A DNA stretch of 64,000 bases from Aristolochia californica (Eukaryota > Streptophyta > Magnoliopsida > Piperales > Aristolochiaceae), in the NCBI GenBank assembly GCA_029961685.1, contig JARWKL010000008.1, forward strand, positions 13,115,981 through 13,179,980, in the 5' to 3' direction. How positions within the stretch are numbered: the stretch's first letter is position 1; each line of letters begins with the position of its first letter. Shown here piece by piece: positions 24,943-39,300 of this stretch. The notes below the pieces were generated by a model, which ran no database searches, had not been told where the DNA came from, and saw only the letters and a program-made list of their open reading frames with translations. The translations under genes were made by a program, and so were the position numbers.

Positions 24943-25839
24943 AATTGTTTCCATACTTATACTCTAAAATTTTCATTTTGGTGTGATCTATTTGCCTTTT
25001 ATCTCTTTTTTTGTTTACGAGATGAAGGGAGAGTGAAAACTCAAGTTTTGATTTAAGAAAAGAGTATACATCTAAATTGGAAATGGACAATGGAAAAATT
25101 TAGAGAGATATAATTCAGAAAAGTGCCTATAATTTTTAGGCATTGTAAACTCTTTTTAGTTTTTATATAAAATTTTCAATCGTCGGGAAAAGGGGGAGGC
25201 GGGGGGGTTTTTAACTGAGTGTCGACTCCTCATCCATTAGTCATTCCATAAAAAAATATAGCCCATTACACATGATAACTCACTTTGCAATCATCTTTGA
25301 TCGTTAGGTAAGTTTTTTGTAAATGGGCAAAATAATGGCTTGTTTGACTCAGGAAAATATGCCACCGCACGTTCACTTGGGAATTTAATGTTATTCTCTT
25401 TAAAAGGTTTGGATCCATAGGTCAATTGCATATTTTACATGTTTCAAGAATGCATATCCATTTATTAAAACATGTGTAGAAAAATCTCTTTCTAATAAAA
25501 TTCCGAGCTATTAGGGTTGAACTAGTGGAATTTCCGAAACTTTGATAACAAAAATTTTGTGTTCATTTGTGGTGTGTGAATAAATTTTCTTTGCTTATAT
25601 TTTTTTATTGCTTGAAATTTTTTCCATACTAATGCTCTAAAATTTTCATTTGGTTGTGATCTATTTGCCTTTTATCTTTTTTTTTGTTTTGTTTACGAGA
25701 TGAAGGGAAAGTGAAAACTCAATTTTTGATTTAAGAAAAAAGCATAGATATAAAATGGAAATGCACAATGCAAAAATGAAGAGAGAGATAATTCCAAAAA
25801 GTGTCTCTAATATTTAGGGAATGTAAACTCTCTTTTAGT

Positions 25840-25870
25840 TTTTATTTATTAGGTTTCAAACATGCATATC
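25840..25870 (-). repeat. B monomer with ~262-bp deletion
   Basis: TTTATTTATTAGG runs directly into TTTCAAACATGCATATC near 25853. The G-rich block and the GGATCCATAGG anchor are lost, so the anchor spacing 25411 to 26501 is 1090 bp rather than two full units. Confidence 0.85.
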
Positions 25871-28800
25871 TATTTTTTAAAACATGTGTAGAAAAATCTC
25901 TTCCGTATAAAATTCTAAGCTATTAGGGTTGAACTTGTTGAATTTTCCAAACTTGGATAAGAAAAATTTTGTGTTAATTTGTGGTGTGTCAATATATATT
26001 TTCTTTACTTACATTTTTTTATTGCTTTAAATTTTTTCCATACATAAACTATAAATTTTTCTTTTTGTTGTGATCTATTTGCCTTTTAACTTTTTTTTTG
26101 TCTTTACGAGATGAAGGGAAAGCGAAAACTCAAGTTTTGATTTAAGAAAAAAGTATACATTTAAATTGGAAATGCACAATGAAAAAATGTAGAGAAAGAT
26201 AATTCAAAAAAGTGTCTATAATTTTTAGGGATTGTAAACTATTTTTAGTTTTTGTATATCAAGTTCTTCAATAGTCAGGAAAAGGGGGAGGCGGGGGTTT
26301 TTTACTGAGAGTTGACTCCCAATCCATAAGTAATTCCTTAAAAAAATATAGCCTATTACGGATGATAAATCACTGTACAATCATGTATGATAGTTAGGTC
26401 TGCTTTTTGTAAATGGGCGAAATAATGGCTTGTTTGACTCGGGAAAATTTCCCACTCTACGTTCACTTGAGAATTTAATGTTATTCTCTTTAAAAGGTTT
26501 GGATCCATAGGTCATTTGCATCTTTAACATGTTTCAATCATGCATATCCATTTTTTAAAACATGTGTAAAAAAATTCTTTCAAATAAAATTCCGAGCTAT
26601 TAGGGTTGAACTAGTGGAATTTCCAAAACTTGGATAACAAAACTTTTGTCTTCGTTTGTGGTGTGTGAATATTTTTTTGACTTACAATTGTTTATTGCTT
26701 TAAATTCTTTCCATACTTATACTCTACAATTTTCATTTTTTTGTTATCTATTTGCCTTTTATCTCTTTTTTTTGTTTACGAGATGAAGGGAAAGTGAAAA
26801 CTCAAGTTTTGATTTAAGAAAAAAGTATATGTCTAAATTGGAAATGCACAATGGAGAAATGTAGAGAGAGATAATTCAGAAAAGTGTCTTTAATTTTTGA
26901 GGATTTTGAACTCTTTTTAGATTTTATATATAAAGTTCTTCAATCGTCGGGAAAAAGGGGAGGCGGAGGGTTTTTAACTGAGTGTTGAGTCCTAATCCAT
27001 TAGTCATTCCTTTAAAAAATATGGCCCGTTACACTTGATAAATCACTTAGCAATCATCTATGATCGTTATGTCAACTTTTTGTAAACGGGCAAAATAATG
27101 GCTTGTTTGACCCAGGTAAATATCCCACCGCACGTTCACTAGAGAATTTAATGTTATTCTCTTTAAAAGGTTTGGATCCATAGGTCATTTGCATCTTTTA
27201 CGTGTTTCAAGCATACATTTCTATTTTTTAAAACATGTGTAGATAAGTCTCTTTCTTATAAAATTCTGAGCTATTAGGGTTGAACTAGTGGAATTTCCCA
27301 AATTTGGATAACAAAAATTTTGTGTTCATATGTGGTGTGTCAATAAATTTTCTTTGCTTACATTTTTTTATTGCTTTAAATTCTTTCCATACTTATACTC
27401 TAGAATTTTGATTTTGTTGTGATCTATTTGCCTTTTATCTTTTTTTATTTTTACCAGATGAAGGGAAAGTGAAAATTAAAGTTTTGATTTATGAAAAAAG
27501 TATTGATCTAAATTGGAAATGCACAATGCAAAAATGTAGAGAGAGATAATTCCAAAAAGTGTCTATAATTTTTAGGGAATGTAAACTCTTTTTACTTTTT
27601 ATATATCAGGTTCTGCAATCGTCGAGAAATGGGGGGAGGCTGGGGATTTTTAACTGAGTGTTGACTCCCAATCCATTAGTCATTCCTTAAAAAAATATAG
27701 TCCGTTACACAAGGTAAATCACTGTGCAATCATCTATGATCGTTAGGTCAGTTTTTTTGTCAATGGGCAAAATAATGGGTTGTTTGACTCAGGTAAATAT
27801 CCCACCGTACATTCACTTTAGAATTTAATGTTATTCACTATAAAAGGTTTGGATTCATATTTCATTTACATCTTTAACATGTTTCTCGCATGCATATGGA
27901 TTTTTTAAAACATGACTAGAAAAATCACTTTGTTATAAAATTCCGAGCTAAAGCTTGAACTAGTGGAATTTCCCTGACTTGGACACCAAAACTTTTGTGT
28001 TCATTTGTCGTGTGTGAGTAAATTTCCTTTACTTACATTTCTTTATTGCTTTAAATTCTTTCCTTAAATAAACTCCAAAATATTCTTTTTGTTGTGATCT
28101 ATTTGCCTTTTATCTCTTTTTTTTGTTTATGAGATGAAGGGAAAGTAAAAACTCAAGTTTTGATTTAAGAAAAAAGCATACATCTAAAATGGAACTACAC
28201 TATGCACAAATGTAGAGAGAGATAATTCCAAAAAGTGTCAGTAATTTTTAGAGATTGTAAACTATTTTTAGTTTTTATGTATCAGGGTTTGCAATCGTCA
28301 GGAAAAGGGGGAGGCAGGGGGTTTTTTAAGTTAGTGTATACTCCCAATCCAAAAGTCATTCCTTACAAAAATATAGCCCGTTCCGCATGATAAATTACTT
28401 TACAATAATCTATGATAGTTTGGTCAGCTTTTTGTAAATGGGCGAAGTAATGACTTGTCTGACTCGGGTAAATATCCCACCGCACATTCACATGAGAATT
28501 TAATGTTATTCTCTTTAAAAGGTATGAATCCATAGGTCATTTGCATCTTTAACATGTTTCAAGCATTCATATCCATATTTTAAAACATGTGTAAAATAAT
28601 CTCTTCCTTATAAAATTTCGAGCAATTAGGGTTGCACTAGTTGAATTACCCAAACTTGGATAACAAAAGTTTTGTGTTCGTTTGTGGTGTGTGAATAAAT
28701 TTTCTTTACTTACAACTGTTTATTGCTTTAAATTTTTTCCATACATAAACCATAAACTTTTCATTTTGTTGTGATCTATTTGCCTTTTACGTCTATTTTT

Positions 28801-31309
28801 TGTTTATGAGATGAAGGGAAAGTGAAAACTCAAGTTTTGATTTAAGAAAAAAAATATACATTTATAAAGGAAATGCACAATGCACAAATTTAGAGCGAGA
28901 TAATTAAAAAAACTTCAGTAATTTTTAGGGATTGTAAAATCTTCTTTGTTTTTATATATCAGGTTCTGCAATCATCGGGAAAAGGGGGAGGCGGGGGATT
29001 TTTAATTGAGTGTTAACTCCCAATCCATTAGTCATTCCTTAAAAAAATATAGCCCGTTACACATGATAATTCACTTTGCAATCATCTATGATCTTTAGGT
29101 CAGCTTTTTGTAAATGGGAAAAATAATGGCTTGTTTGACTCAGGTAAATATCCCACTGCATGTTCAGTAGAGAATTTATTGTTATTCTCTTTGTAAGGTT
29201 TGGATCCATAGGTCATTTGCATCTTTAACATGTTTCAAGCATGCGTATCCATTTTTTAAAACATGGGTAGAAAAATCTCTTTCTTATAAAATTCCGAGCT
29301 ATTAGGTTTGAACTAGTGGAATTTCCCAAACTTGTATAACAAAACTTTTGTGTTCATTTTTGGTGTGTGAATAAATTTTATTTATTTACATTTTTTTTTT
29401 ATTTAAATTCTTATATACATCAACACTAAAATTTTAATTTTGTTGAGATCTAATTGCCTTTTATCTCTTTTTAATGTTTTCGAGATGCAGGGAAAGTGAA
29501 AACTCAAGTTTTGATTTAAGAAAAAAGTATATATCTAAAATGGAAATGCACAATGAACAAATGTAGAGTGAGATAATTCCAAAAAGTGTCTGTAATATTT
29601 AGGGATTGTAAACTCTTTTTGGTTTTTATAAATCAAGTTCTTCAATTGTCGAGAAAAGGGGGAGGCGGGGTGTTTTTAACTGAGTGTTGACTCTGAATCC
29701 ATTAGTTACTCATTCCTTAAAAAAATTTTGTGCCTGATGCATGATAATTCACTTTGCAATCATCCATGATCTTTAGGTCAACTTTTTGTAAATGGGCAAA
29801 ATAATAGCTTGTTTGACTCGGGTAAATATCCCACTGCACGTTCACTTCAAAATTTAATGTTAATCACAATAAAAGGTTAGGATCCATATGTCATTTACAT
29901 CTTTAACATGTTTCTCGCATGCATATTGATTTTTTAAAACATGTGTAGAAAAATCACTTTCTTTGAAAATTCTGAGCTATTAGGGTTGAACTAGTGGAAT
30001 TTTCCAAACTTGGATAACAAAACTTTGAGTTCATTTGTCGTGTGTGAATAAATTTTATTAACTTTCATTTTTTATTGCTTTAAATTCTTTCCTTACATAA
30101 ACTCCAAAATTTTCATTTTATTGTGATCTATTTGCTTTTTATCTTTTTTTTTTTTTTGTTTGCGAGATGAAAGGAAAGTGAATACACAGTTTTGATTTAG
30201 GAAAAAAACATACATAAAAATTGGAAATGTACAATGCACAAATGTAGAGAGAGATAATTCAAAAAAGTGTCAGTAATTTTTAGAGATTGTAAACTCTCTT
30301 AAGTTTTTATTTATCAGGTTCTACAATCGACAGGAGAAGGGGAGGCAGGGGTTTTATTACTGAGTGTTGAATCGCAATCCATAAGTCATTCCTTTAAAAA
30401 ATATAGCCTGTTACTCATGATAAATCACTTTACAATCATCTATGATCGTTTGGTTAGCTTTTTGTGAATGGGAGAAATAATGGCTTGTTTGACTCGGCTA
30501 AATATCCCACCGCACGTTCACTTGAGAATTTAATGTTATTCTCTTTAAAAGGTTTGGATCCATAGGTCATTTCAATCTTTAACATGTTTCAAGCATGCAT
30601 ATCCATTTTTTAAAACATGTGTAGAGAAATCTCTTTCTTATAAAATTCCGAGCTATTAGGGTTGAACTAGTGGAATTTCCCAAACTTGGATAACAAAAAT
30701 TTTGTGTTCATTTGTAGTGTGAATAAATTTTCTTTACTTACAATTTTTTATTGCTTTAAATTCTTTCCATACATCAACTCAAAAATTTTCATCTTGTTGC
30801 GATCAATTTGCCTTTTACCTCTTTTTTTCTGTTTAAGAGGTGAAGGGAAAGTGAAAATTTATGTTTTGATTTAAGAAAAAAGTATACATTTAAAATGGAA
30901 ATGCACAATGCACAAATGTAGAGAGAGAAAATTCCAAAAAGTGTCTGTACTTTTTATGGATTGTAAACTCTTTTTAGTTTTTATAGATGAGGTTCTGCAA
31001 TCGTCGGGAAAAGGGGGAGGCGGGGGATTTTTAACTAAGTGTAGACTCCGAATCAATTAGTCAATCCTTAAAAAAGTATAGCCCATTATGCATGATAAAT
31101 CACTTTGCAATCATCTATGATAGATAGGTCTGCTTTTTGTAAATGGGCGAAATAATGGCTTGTTTGAGTCAGCTAAATATCCCACCGCAAGTTCACTTGA
31201 GAATTTAATGTTATTCACATTAAAAGGTTTTGATCCATAGGTCATTTGCATCTTGAACATCTTTCAAGAATGCACATCCATTTTTTAAAACATGTGTAGA
31301 AAAAACTCT

Positions 31310-31335
31310 TTCTTATAAAACTTGGATCACAAAAA
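31310..31335 (-). repeat. B monomer with ~38-bp deletion
   Basis: TTTCTTATAAAA joins CTTGGATCACAAAA near 31320. This removes the CCGAGCTATTAGGG and CTAGTGGAATTTCCC blocks and shortens this unit to 638 bp. Confidence 0.8.
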
Positions 31336-32946
31336 TTTTGTGTTCATTTGTGGTGTGTGAATAAATTTTCTTTACTTACATTTGTTTATTGCTTTAAATT
31401 ATTTCCATACATATACTCTAAAATTTTCATTTTGTTGTGACCTATTTGTCTTTTATCTCTTTTTTTTGTTGACGAGATGAAGGGAAAGTGAAAACTCAAG
31501 TTTTGATTAAAGAAAACAGTATTCATCTAAAATCAAAATGCACAATGCACAAATGTTGAGAGAGATAATTCCAAAAAGTCTCAATAATTTTTAGGGACTG
31601 TAAACTCTTTTTAGTTTTTATATATCATGTTCTGCAATCGTTGGGAAAAGGTAGATGCAGGGGGATTTTGAACTGAGTGTTGACTTCCAATCTATTAGTC
31701 ATTCCTTTAAAAAAAATAGCCCGTTACGCGTGATAAATCACCTTGCAATCATCTATGATGGTTTGGTCAGCTTTTTGTAAATGGGAAAAATAATGGCTTG
31801 TTTGACTCTGGTAAATATCCCTCCACACGTTCACTTGAGAATTTAATGTTATTCTCATGAAAAGGTTTGGATCCATAGGTCATTTTCATCTTTAACATGT
31901 TTCAAGCATGCATATCTTTTTTTTTTTTTAAACATGTGTAGAGAAATATCTTTCTCATAAAATTCTGACCTATTAGGGTTGAACTAGTGGAATTTCCCAA
32001 CCTTGGATAAAGAAACTTTTGTGTTCATTTGTGGTGTGTGAATAAATTTTCTTTACTTACATTTGTTTATTGCTTTAAATTCTTTCCCTACATCAACTCT
32101 AAAATTTTCATTTTGTTGTGTTCTCTATGCCTTTTATCTTTTTTTTTTGTTTATGAGATGAATGGAAAGTGAAAACTCAAGTTTTGATTTAAGAAAAAAG
32201 TCTTCATCTAATATGGAAATGCACAATGCCAAAATGTAGAGAGAGATAATTCCAAAAAGTGTCTGTAATTTTTAGGGATTGTAAACTCTTTTTAGTTTTT
32301 ATATATTAGGTTCTGCAATCGTCGGGAAAAGGGGGAGGCGTGGGATTTTTAACTGAGTATTGACTCGATATCCATTAGTCATTCCATAAAAAAATATAGC
32401 CCGTTAAAATGATCAATCAATTTGCAATCTATGATCGTTAGGTCAGTTTTTTGTAAATGGGCAAAATAATGGCTTGTTGACTTCGATAAATATCCCACCG
32501 CACGTTCACTTGAGAATTTAAGGTTAATTTCTTTAAAAGGTTTGGATCCATAGGTCATTTGCATCTTTAACATGCTTCAAGCATGCATATCCATTTCTAA
32601 AAACATGTGTAGAAAAATCTCTTTCTTATAAAATTTCAATCTATTAAGGTTGAACTAGTGGAATTTCCAAAACTTGGATAACAAAACTTTTGTGTTCATT
32701 TGTGGTGTGTCAATAAATTTTCTTTACTTATATTTGTTGATTGCTTTAAATTCTTTCCATACATCAACTATAAAATTTTCATTTTGTTGTGATCTATTTG
32801 TCTTTTATCTCTTTTTTTTGTTTACGAGATGAAGGGAAATTGAAAAATCATGTTTTGATTTACCAAAAAAGCATACATCTAAAATGGAAATGCACAATGC
32901 ACAAATGTAGAGGGAGATAATTCCAAAAATTATCTGTAATTTTTAG

Positions 32947-33112
32947 GGATTGTAAACTCTTTTTAGTTTTTATTTATCAGGTTCTACAATTGTCGGGAAA
33001 AGGGGGAGGTGGGACATTTATAACGGAGTGTTGACTCCCAATCCATAAGTCATTCCTTACAAAAATATAGCCCGTTACACATGATAAATCACTTTACAAT
33101 CATCTATGATTG
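32947..33112 (-). repeat. Example of the B-specific 166-bp block
   Basis: This block is present in nearly all B units and absent from A. It lies between two TTAG tetranucleotides (32943-32946 and 33113-33116). The same length and flanks are seen in the unit at 41452-41617. The equivalent A site, read in the same direction, is GTGATTTTTTAGGTCCGC with a single TTAG. The block has near-terminal inverted repeats: GATTGTAAACTC near one end and CACTTTACAATC (reverse complement GATTGTAAAGTG) near the other. It carries the G-rich tract and TGTTGACTCCCAATCC. It could be an old small insertion carried by amplification, or A could have lost it. Confidence 0.75.
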
Positions 33113-33359
33113 TTAGGCCAACTTTTTGTATTTGGACGAAATAATGGCTTGTCTGACTCTAGTAAATATCCAAGCGCACATTCACTTTGGAATTTGATGT
33201 TATTCTCTTTAAAAGGTTTGGATGCCTAGGTCATTAGCATCTTTAACTTGTTTCAAGCATGCATATCCATTTTTTAAAACATGAGTAGAAAAATCTCTTT
33301 CTTGTAAAATTCCGAGCTATTGGGGTTGAACTAGTGGAATTTCCCAAACTTGGATAACA

Positions 33360-33385
33360 AAACTTTTGTGTTAGGTTCTTCAATC
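33360..33385 (-). repeat. B monomer with ~282-bp deletion
   Basis: AACTTTTGTGTT joins AGGTTCTTCAATCG near 33373. The anchor spacing 33220 to 33614 is 394 bp. Confidence 0.85.
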
Positions 33386-36300
33386 GTCGGGAAAAGGGGG
33401 AGGCGGGGGGTTTTCAACTGAGTGTTGACTCCCAATCCATAAGTCATTCCTTACAAAAATATTGCCCGTTACGCATGATAAATCACTTTATAGTCATCTA
33501 TGATCGTTAGGTAAGCTTTTTGTAAATGGCCAAAATAATGGCTTGTTTGACTCGGGTAAATATCCCACCCCACGTTCCCTTGAGAATTTAATGTTATTCT
33601 CTTTAATAGGTTTGGATCCATAGGTCATTGGCATCTTTAACATGTTTCAAGCATGCATATCCTTTTTTAAAAACATTTGTAGAAAAATCTATTTCTTATA
33701 AAATTCCGTGCTATTAGGGTTGAACTAGTGGAATTTCCCAAACAGTAATAACTAAACTTTTGTGTTCATTTGTGGTGTGTCTATAAATTTTTTTACTTAC
33801 ATTTGTTTATTTCTTTAAATTCTTTCCATACATAAACTCTAAAATTTTCATTTTGTTGTGATATCCTTGCCTTATAACTCTTTCTCTATTCATTACGAAA
33901 TGAAGGGAAAGTGATACCTCAAGTTTGGATTTTTAAAAAAATATACATCTAAAATGGAAATGTACAATGCACAAATGTAGAGAGAGATAATTCCAAAAAG
34001 TCTCTGTAATTTTTAGGGATTCTAAACTCTTTTTAGTTTTTATTTATCAGGTTCTGCAATCGTCGGGAAAAGGGGGAGGTGGGGGACTTTTAACTAAGTG
34101 TTGACTCCCAAATCCATAAGTTATTCCTTAAAAAAGTATAGCCCGTTACACATGGTAAATCACTTACCAATCATTTATGATCGTTAGGTTAGATTTTTGT
34201 AAATGGGCGAAATAATTGCTTGTTTGACTCAGGTAAATATCCCACGCCACGTTTACTTGAGAATTTAATGTTATTCTCTTTAAAAGGTTTGGATCCATAG
34301 GTGATTTGTATCTTTAACATGTTTCAAGCATGCATATCCATTTTTTAAAACATGTGTAGAAAAATCTCTTTCTTATAAAATTCTGAGCTATTAGAGTTGA
34401 ACTAGTGGAATTTCCCAAACTTGGATAACAAAATTTTTGTGTGCATTTGTGGTTTGTGAATAAATTTTATTTATTTACATTTTTTTTGCTTTAAATTCTT
34501 TCCATACATCAATTCTAAAATTTTCATTTTGTTGTGATCTATTTTCCTTTTATCTCTTTTTTTGTTTACGAGATGAACAGAAAGTGAAGACTCAAGTTTT
34601 AATATAAGAAAAAAGCATACATCTAAAATGGAAATGCACAATGCACAAATGTAGCGAGATATAATTCAAAAAAGTGTCAATAACTTTTAGAGATTGTAAA
34701 CTCTTTTTAGTTTTTATTTATTAGGTTCTACAATCGTCAGTAAAAGGTGGAGGCAGGGGATTTTTAACTGAGTGTTGATTCCCAATCCATAAATCATTCC
34801 TTACAAAATATAGGCAGTTATGCATTATAAATCACTTTACAATCATCTATGATCGTTAGGTCAACTTTTTGTAAATGGGCGAAATAATGGGTTATTTGAC
34901 TCGGGTAAATATCCCACCGCACGTTCACTTGATAATTTAATGTTATTCTCATTGAAAGGTTTGGATACATAGGTGTTTTACATTTTTTTGACATGTTTAA
35001 AGCATGCATATCCATTTTTTAAAACTTGTGTAGAAAAATCTCTTCCTTATAAAATTTCGAACTATTAGGGTTGAACTAGTGGAATTTCCCAAACTTGGAT
35101 AACAAAACTTTTGTGTTCATTTGTGGTGTGTGAATAAAATTTCTTTACTTACATTTGTTTATTGCTTTAAATTCATTCCATAGATCAACTGTAAACTTTT
35201 CATTTTGTTGTGATCTATTTGCCTTTTATCTCTTTTTTTTGTTTACTAGATGAAGAGAAAGTGAAACCTCAAGTTTTGATTTAAGAAAAAAGTATTCATC
35301 TAAGATGGAAATGCACAATGCACAAAGTGTAGAGAGAGATCATTCCAAAAACTGTCTGTAATATTCTGGGATTGTAAACTCATTTTAGTTTTTATATATG
35401 AGGTTTTACAATCGTCGGGAAAAGGGGGAGGCTGGGGATTTTTAACTGAGTGTTGACTCCATATCCTTTAGTCATTCGTTACAAAAATATATCCCATTAC
35501 GAATGATAAATCACTTTGCAATCATCTATGATCGTTAGGTCACTGTTTGTAAATGGGCAAAATAATGGCTTGTTTGACTTGTATAAATATCCCACTGCTC
35601 GTTCACTTGAGAATTTAATGTTATTCTCTTTAAAAGGTTTGGATCCATAGGTCATTTGGATCTTTAACATGTTTCAAGCATGCATATCCATTTTTTAAAA
35701 TATTTTTAGAAAAATCTCTTTCTTATAAAATTTCGAGCTATTCGGGTTGAACTAGTGGAATTTCCAAAACTTAGATAAGAAAAATTTTGTGTTCATTTGT
35801 GGTGTGTGAATAAATTTTCTTTACATACATTTTTTTATTGCTTTATATTCTTTCCATACATCAACTCTAAAATTTTCATTTTGTTGTCATCTATTTGGAT
35901 TTTATCTCTTTTTAATGTTTACGGGATGAAGGGAAAGTGAAAACTCAAGTTTTGATTTAAGAAAAAAGTATACATCTAAAATGGAAATGCACAATGCACA
36001 AATGTTGAGAGAGATAATACCAAACAGTGTTTGTAATTTTTAGGGATTGTAAACTCGTTTTAGTTTTTATATATCAGGTACATCAATAGTCGGGAAGAGG
36101 GGGAGGTGGGGGATTTTTAACTGAGTGTTGACTCCCAATCCAAAAGTCATTCCTTACAAAAATATAGCCCGTTACGCATGATAAATCACTTTGCAATCAT
36201 CTAAGTTCTTTAGGTCAGCTTTTTGTAAATGGGAAAAATAATGGCTTGTTTGACTGAGGTAAATATCCCACTGCACGTTCACTTGAGAATTTAAAGTTAT

Positions 36301-39300
36301 TCTCATTAAAAGGTTTGGATCTGTAGGTCATTTGCATCTTGAACATGTTTCAAGCATGCATATCCGTCTTTTAAAATATGTGTAGAAAAATCTCTTTCTT
36401 TTAAAATTCCGAGCTATTCGGGTAGAACTAGTGGAATTTCCCAAACTAGTATAACAAAACTTTTGTGTTCATTTGTGCTGTGTGAATAAATTTTCTTTAC
36501 TTACATATGTTTATTACTTTAAATTCTTTCCATACATAAAGTCTAAAATTTTCAGTGTGTTGTGATCTATTTGCCTTTTATCTCTTTTTCTTGTTTACAA
36601 GATAAAGGGAAAGTGAAAACTCAAGTTTTGTTTTAACAAAAAATTATATATCTAAAATATAAATGCACAATGCACAAAAGTAGAGAGAGATAATTCAAAA
36701 AAGTGTCTGTAATTTGTAGGGGTTGTAAATTCTTTTTAGTTTTTATTGATCAGGTTTACAATCGTCAGGAAAAGGGAGAGGCGGGGGATTTTTAACTTAG
36801 TGTTCACTCATAATCCATAAGTCATTCTTCAAATAAATATAGCTAGTTATACATGATAAATCACTTTACAATCTTCTATGATCGTTATGTCAGTTTTTTC
36901 TAAATGGGCAAAATAATAGAGTGTTTGACTCGGGTAAATATCCCACTGCACGTTCACTTGAAAATTTAATGTTATTTTCTTTAAAAGGTTTTGATCCATA
37001 GGTTATTTGAATATTTAACATGTTTCAAACATGTACATCAATTTTTTAAAACATGTGTAGAAAAATCTCTTTCTTATAAATTTTCGAGTTATTAGGGTTG
37101 AATTAGTGGAATTTCCCAAACTTGGATAACAAAACTTTTGTGTGTTTTTTTGGTGTGTGAATAAATTTACTTTACTTACAGTTGTTTATTGCTTTAAATT
37201 ATTTCCATACATCAACTCTAAACTTTTCATTTTGTTGTGATCTATTTGCCTTGTATCTCTTTTTTTTGATTTACGAGATGAAGGAAAAGTGAAAACTCAA
37301 GTTTTGATTTAAGAAAAAAGTATATATCTAAAATGGAAATGCACAATGCACAAATGTAGAGAGTGATAATTCCAAAAAGTGTCTGTAATGTTTAGGGATT
37401 GTAAACTCTTTTTAGTTTTTATATCTGAGGTTCTACAATTGTCGGGAAAAGGGGGAGGCGGGGGATTTTTAACTGAGTATTGACACCCAATCCAACAGTC
37501 ATTCCTCACAAAAATATAGCCCGTTACGCTTGATAAATCACTTTGCAATCATCTATGATCTTTAGGTCAGCTTTTTGTAAATGGGAAAAATAATGACTTG
37601 TTTGACTCAGGTAGATATCCCAATGCTCGTTCACTTGAGAATTTAAAGTTATTCTCTTTAAAAGGTTTGGATCCATAGGTCATTTGCATCTTTAACATGT
37701 TTTAAGGAAGCATATCCGTTTTTTAAAATATGTGTAGAAAAATCTCTTTCTTATAAAATTCCAAGCTATTAGGGTTGGACTAGTGGAATTTCCCAAACTT
37801 GGATAACAAAACTTTTGTGTTCAATTGTGGTGTGTGAATAAGTTTTCTTCACTTACATTTGTTTATTACTTTAAATTCTTTCCATAAATATACTCTTAAA
37901 ATTTTCATTTTGTTGTGATCTATTTGCATTTCATCTATTTTGTTTGTTTACGTGATGAAGGGAAAGTGAAAACTCAAGATTTTATTTTATAAAAAAACAT
38001 ACATCTAAAATGGAAATGCATAATGAAGAAATGTAGAGAGAAATAATTCAAAAAACTGTCAGTAATTTGTAGAGATTGTAAACTCTTTTTGGTTTTTATT
38101 TATCAAGTTCTGCAATTGTCAGTAAAAGGGGGAGGCGGGGGATTTTTAACTGAGTGTTGACTGGCAATCCATAAATCATTCCTTACAAAAATATAGGCCG
38201 TTACACATTATAAATCACTTTACACTAATCTATGATCGTTAGGTCAACTTTTTGTAAATGGGCAAAATAATGGCTTGTTTGACTCGGGTAAATATCCCAC
38301 CGCACGTTCAGTTGAGAATTTAATGTTATTCTCTTTAAAAGGTTTGGATACATAGGTCATTTAAAATTTTAACCTGTTTAAAGCATATAAATTCATTTTT
38401 TAAAACATGTGTAGAAAAACCTCTTTCTTATAAAATTCTGAACTATTTGGTTTGAACTAGTGGAAATTCCCAAACTTGGATAACAAAGCTTTTGTGTTCA
38501 TTTGTGGTGTGTGAATAATTTTTCTTTACTTATATTTGTTTATTGCTTTAAATACTTTCCATACATCAACTCCAAAATTTTCATTTTGTTTTGATCTATT
38601 TGCCTCTTATCACTTTTTTTTTTGTTTATGAGATGGAAAGAAAGTGAAATCACAAGTTTTGATTTAAGAAAAATGTATACTTTTAAAATGAAAATGTACA
38701 ATGTACAAATTTAGAGAGAGATAATTCCAAAAAGTGTCTATAATTTTTAGGGATTGTAAGCTCTTTTTAGTTTTTATATATCAGGTTCTGCAATCGTCAG
38801 CAAAAGGGGGAGGCTTAGGATTTTTAACTGAGTTCTGACTCCCAATCCATAAGTCATTACTTAAAAAAATATAGCCTATTACGCATGATAGATATCTTTA
38901 TAATCATCTATGACCGTTAGGTCAGCTTTTCGTAAATGGCCAAAATAATGGTTTGTTTGACTCGGGTAAATAACCCACCACACGTTCACTTGAGAATTTA
39001 ATGTTATTCTCTTTAAAAGGTTTGGATCCATAGGTAATTTCAATATTAAAATGTTTCAAGCATGCATATCCATTTTTTAAAACATTTTTAGAAAAATCTC
39101 TTTCATATAAAATTCCGAGCTATTAGGGTTGAACTAGTGGAATTTCCCAAACTTGGAAAACAAACATTTTGTGTTCATTTGTGGTGAGTGAATAAATTTT
39201 CTTTACTTAAATTTGTTTATTGCTTTGAATTCTTTCCATACATCAACTCTAAAATTTTCATTTTGTTGTGATCTATTTGCGTTTTATCTCTTTTTAATAT

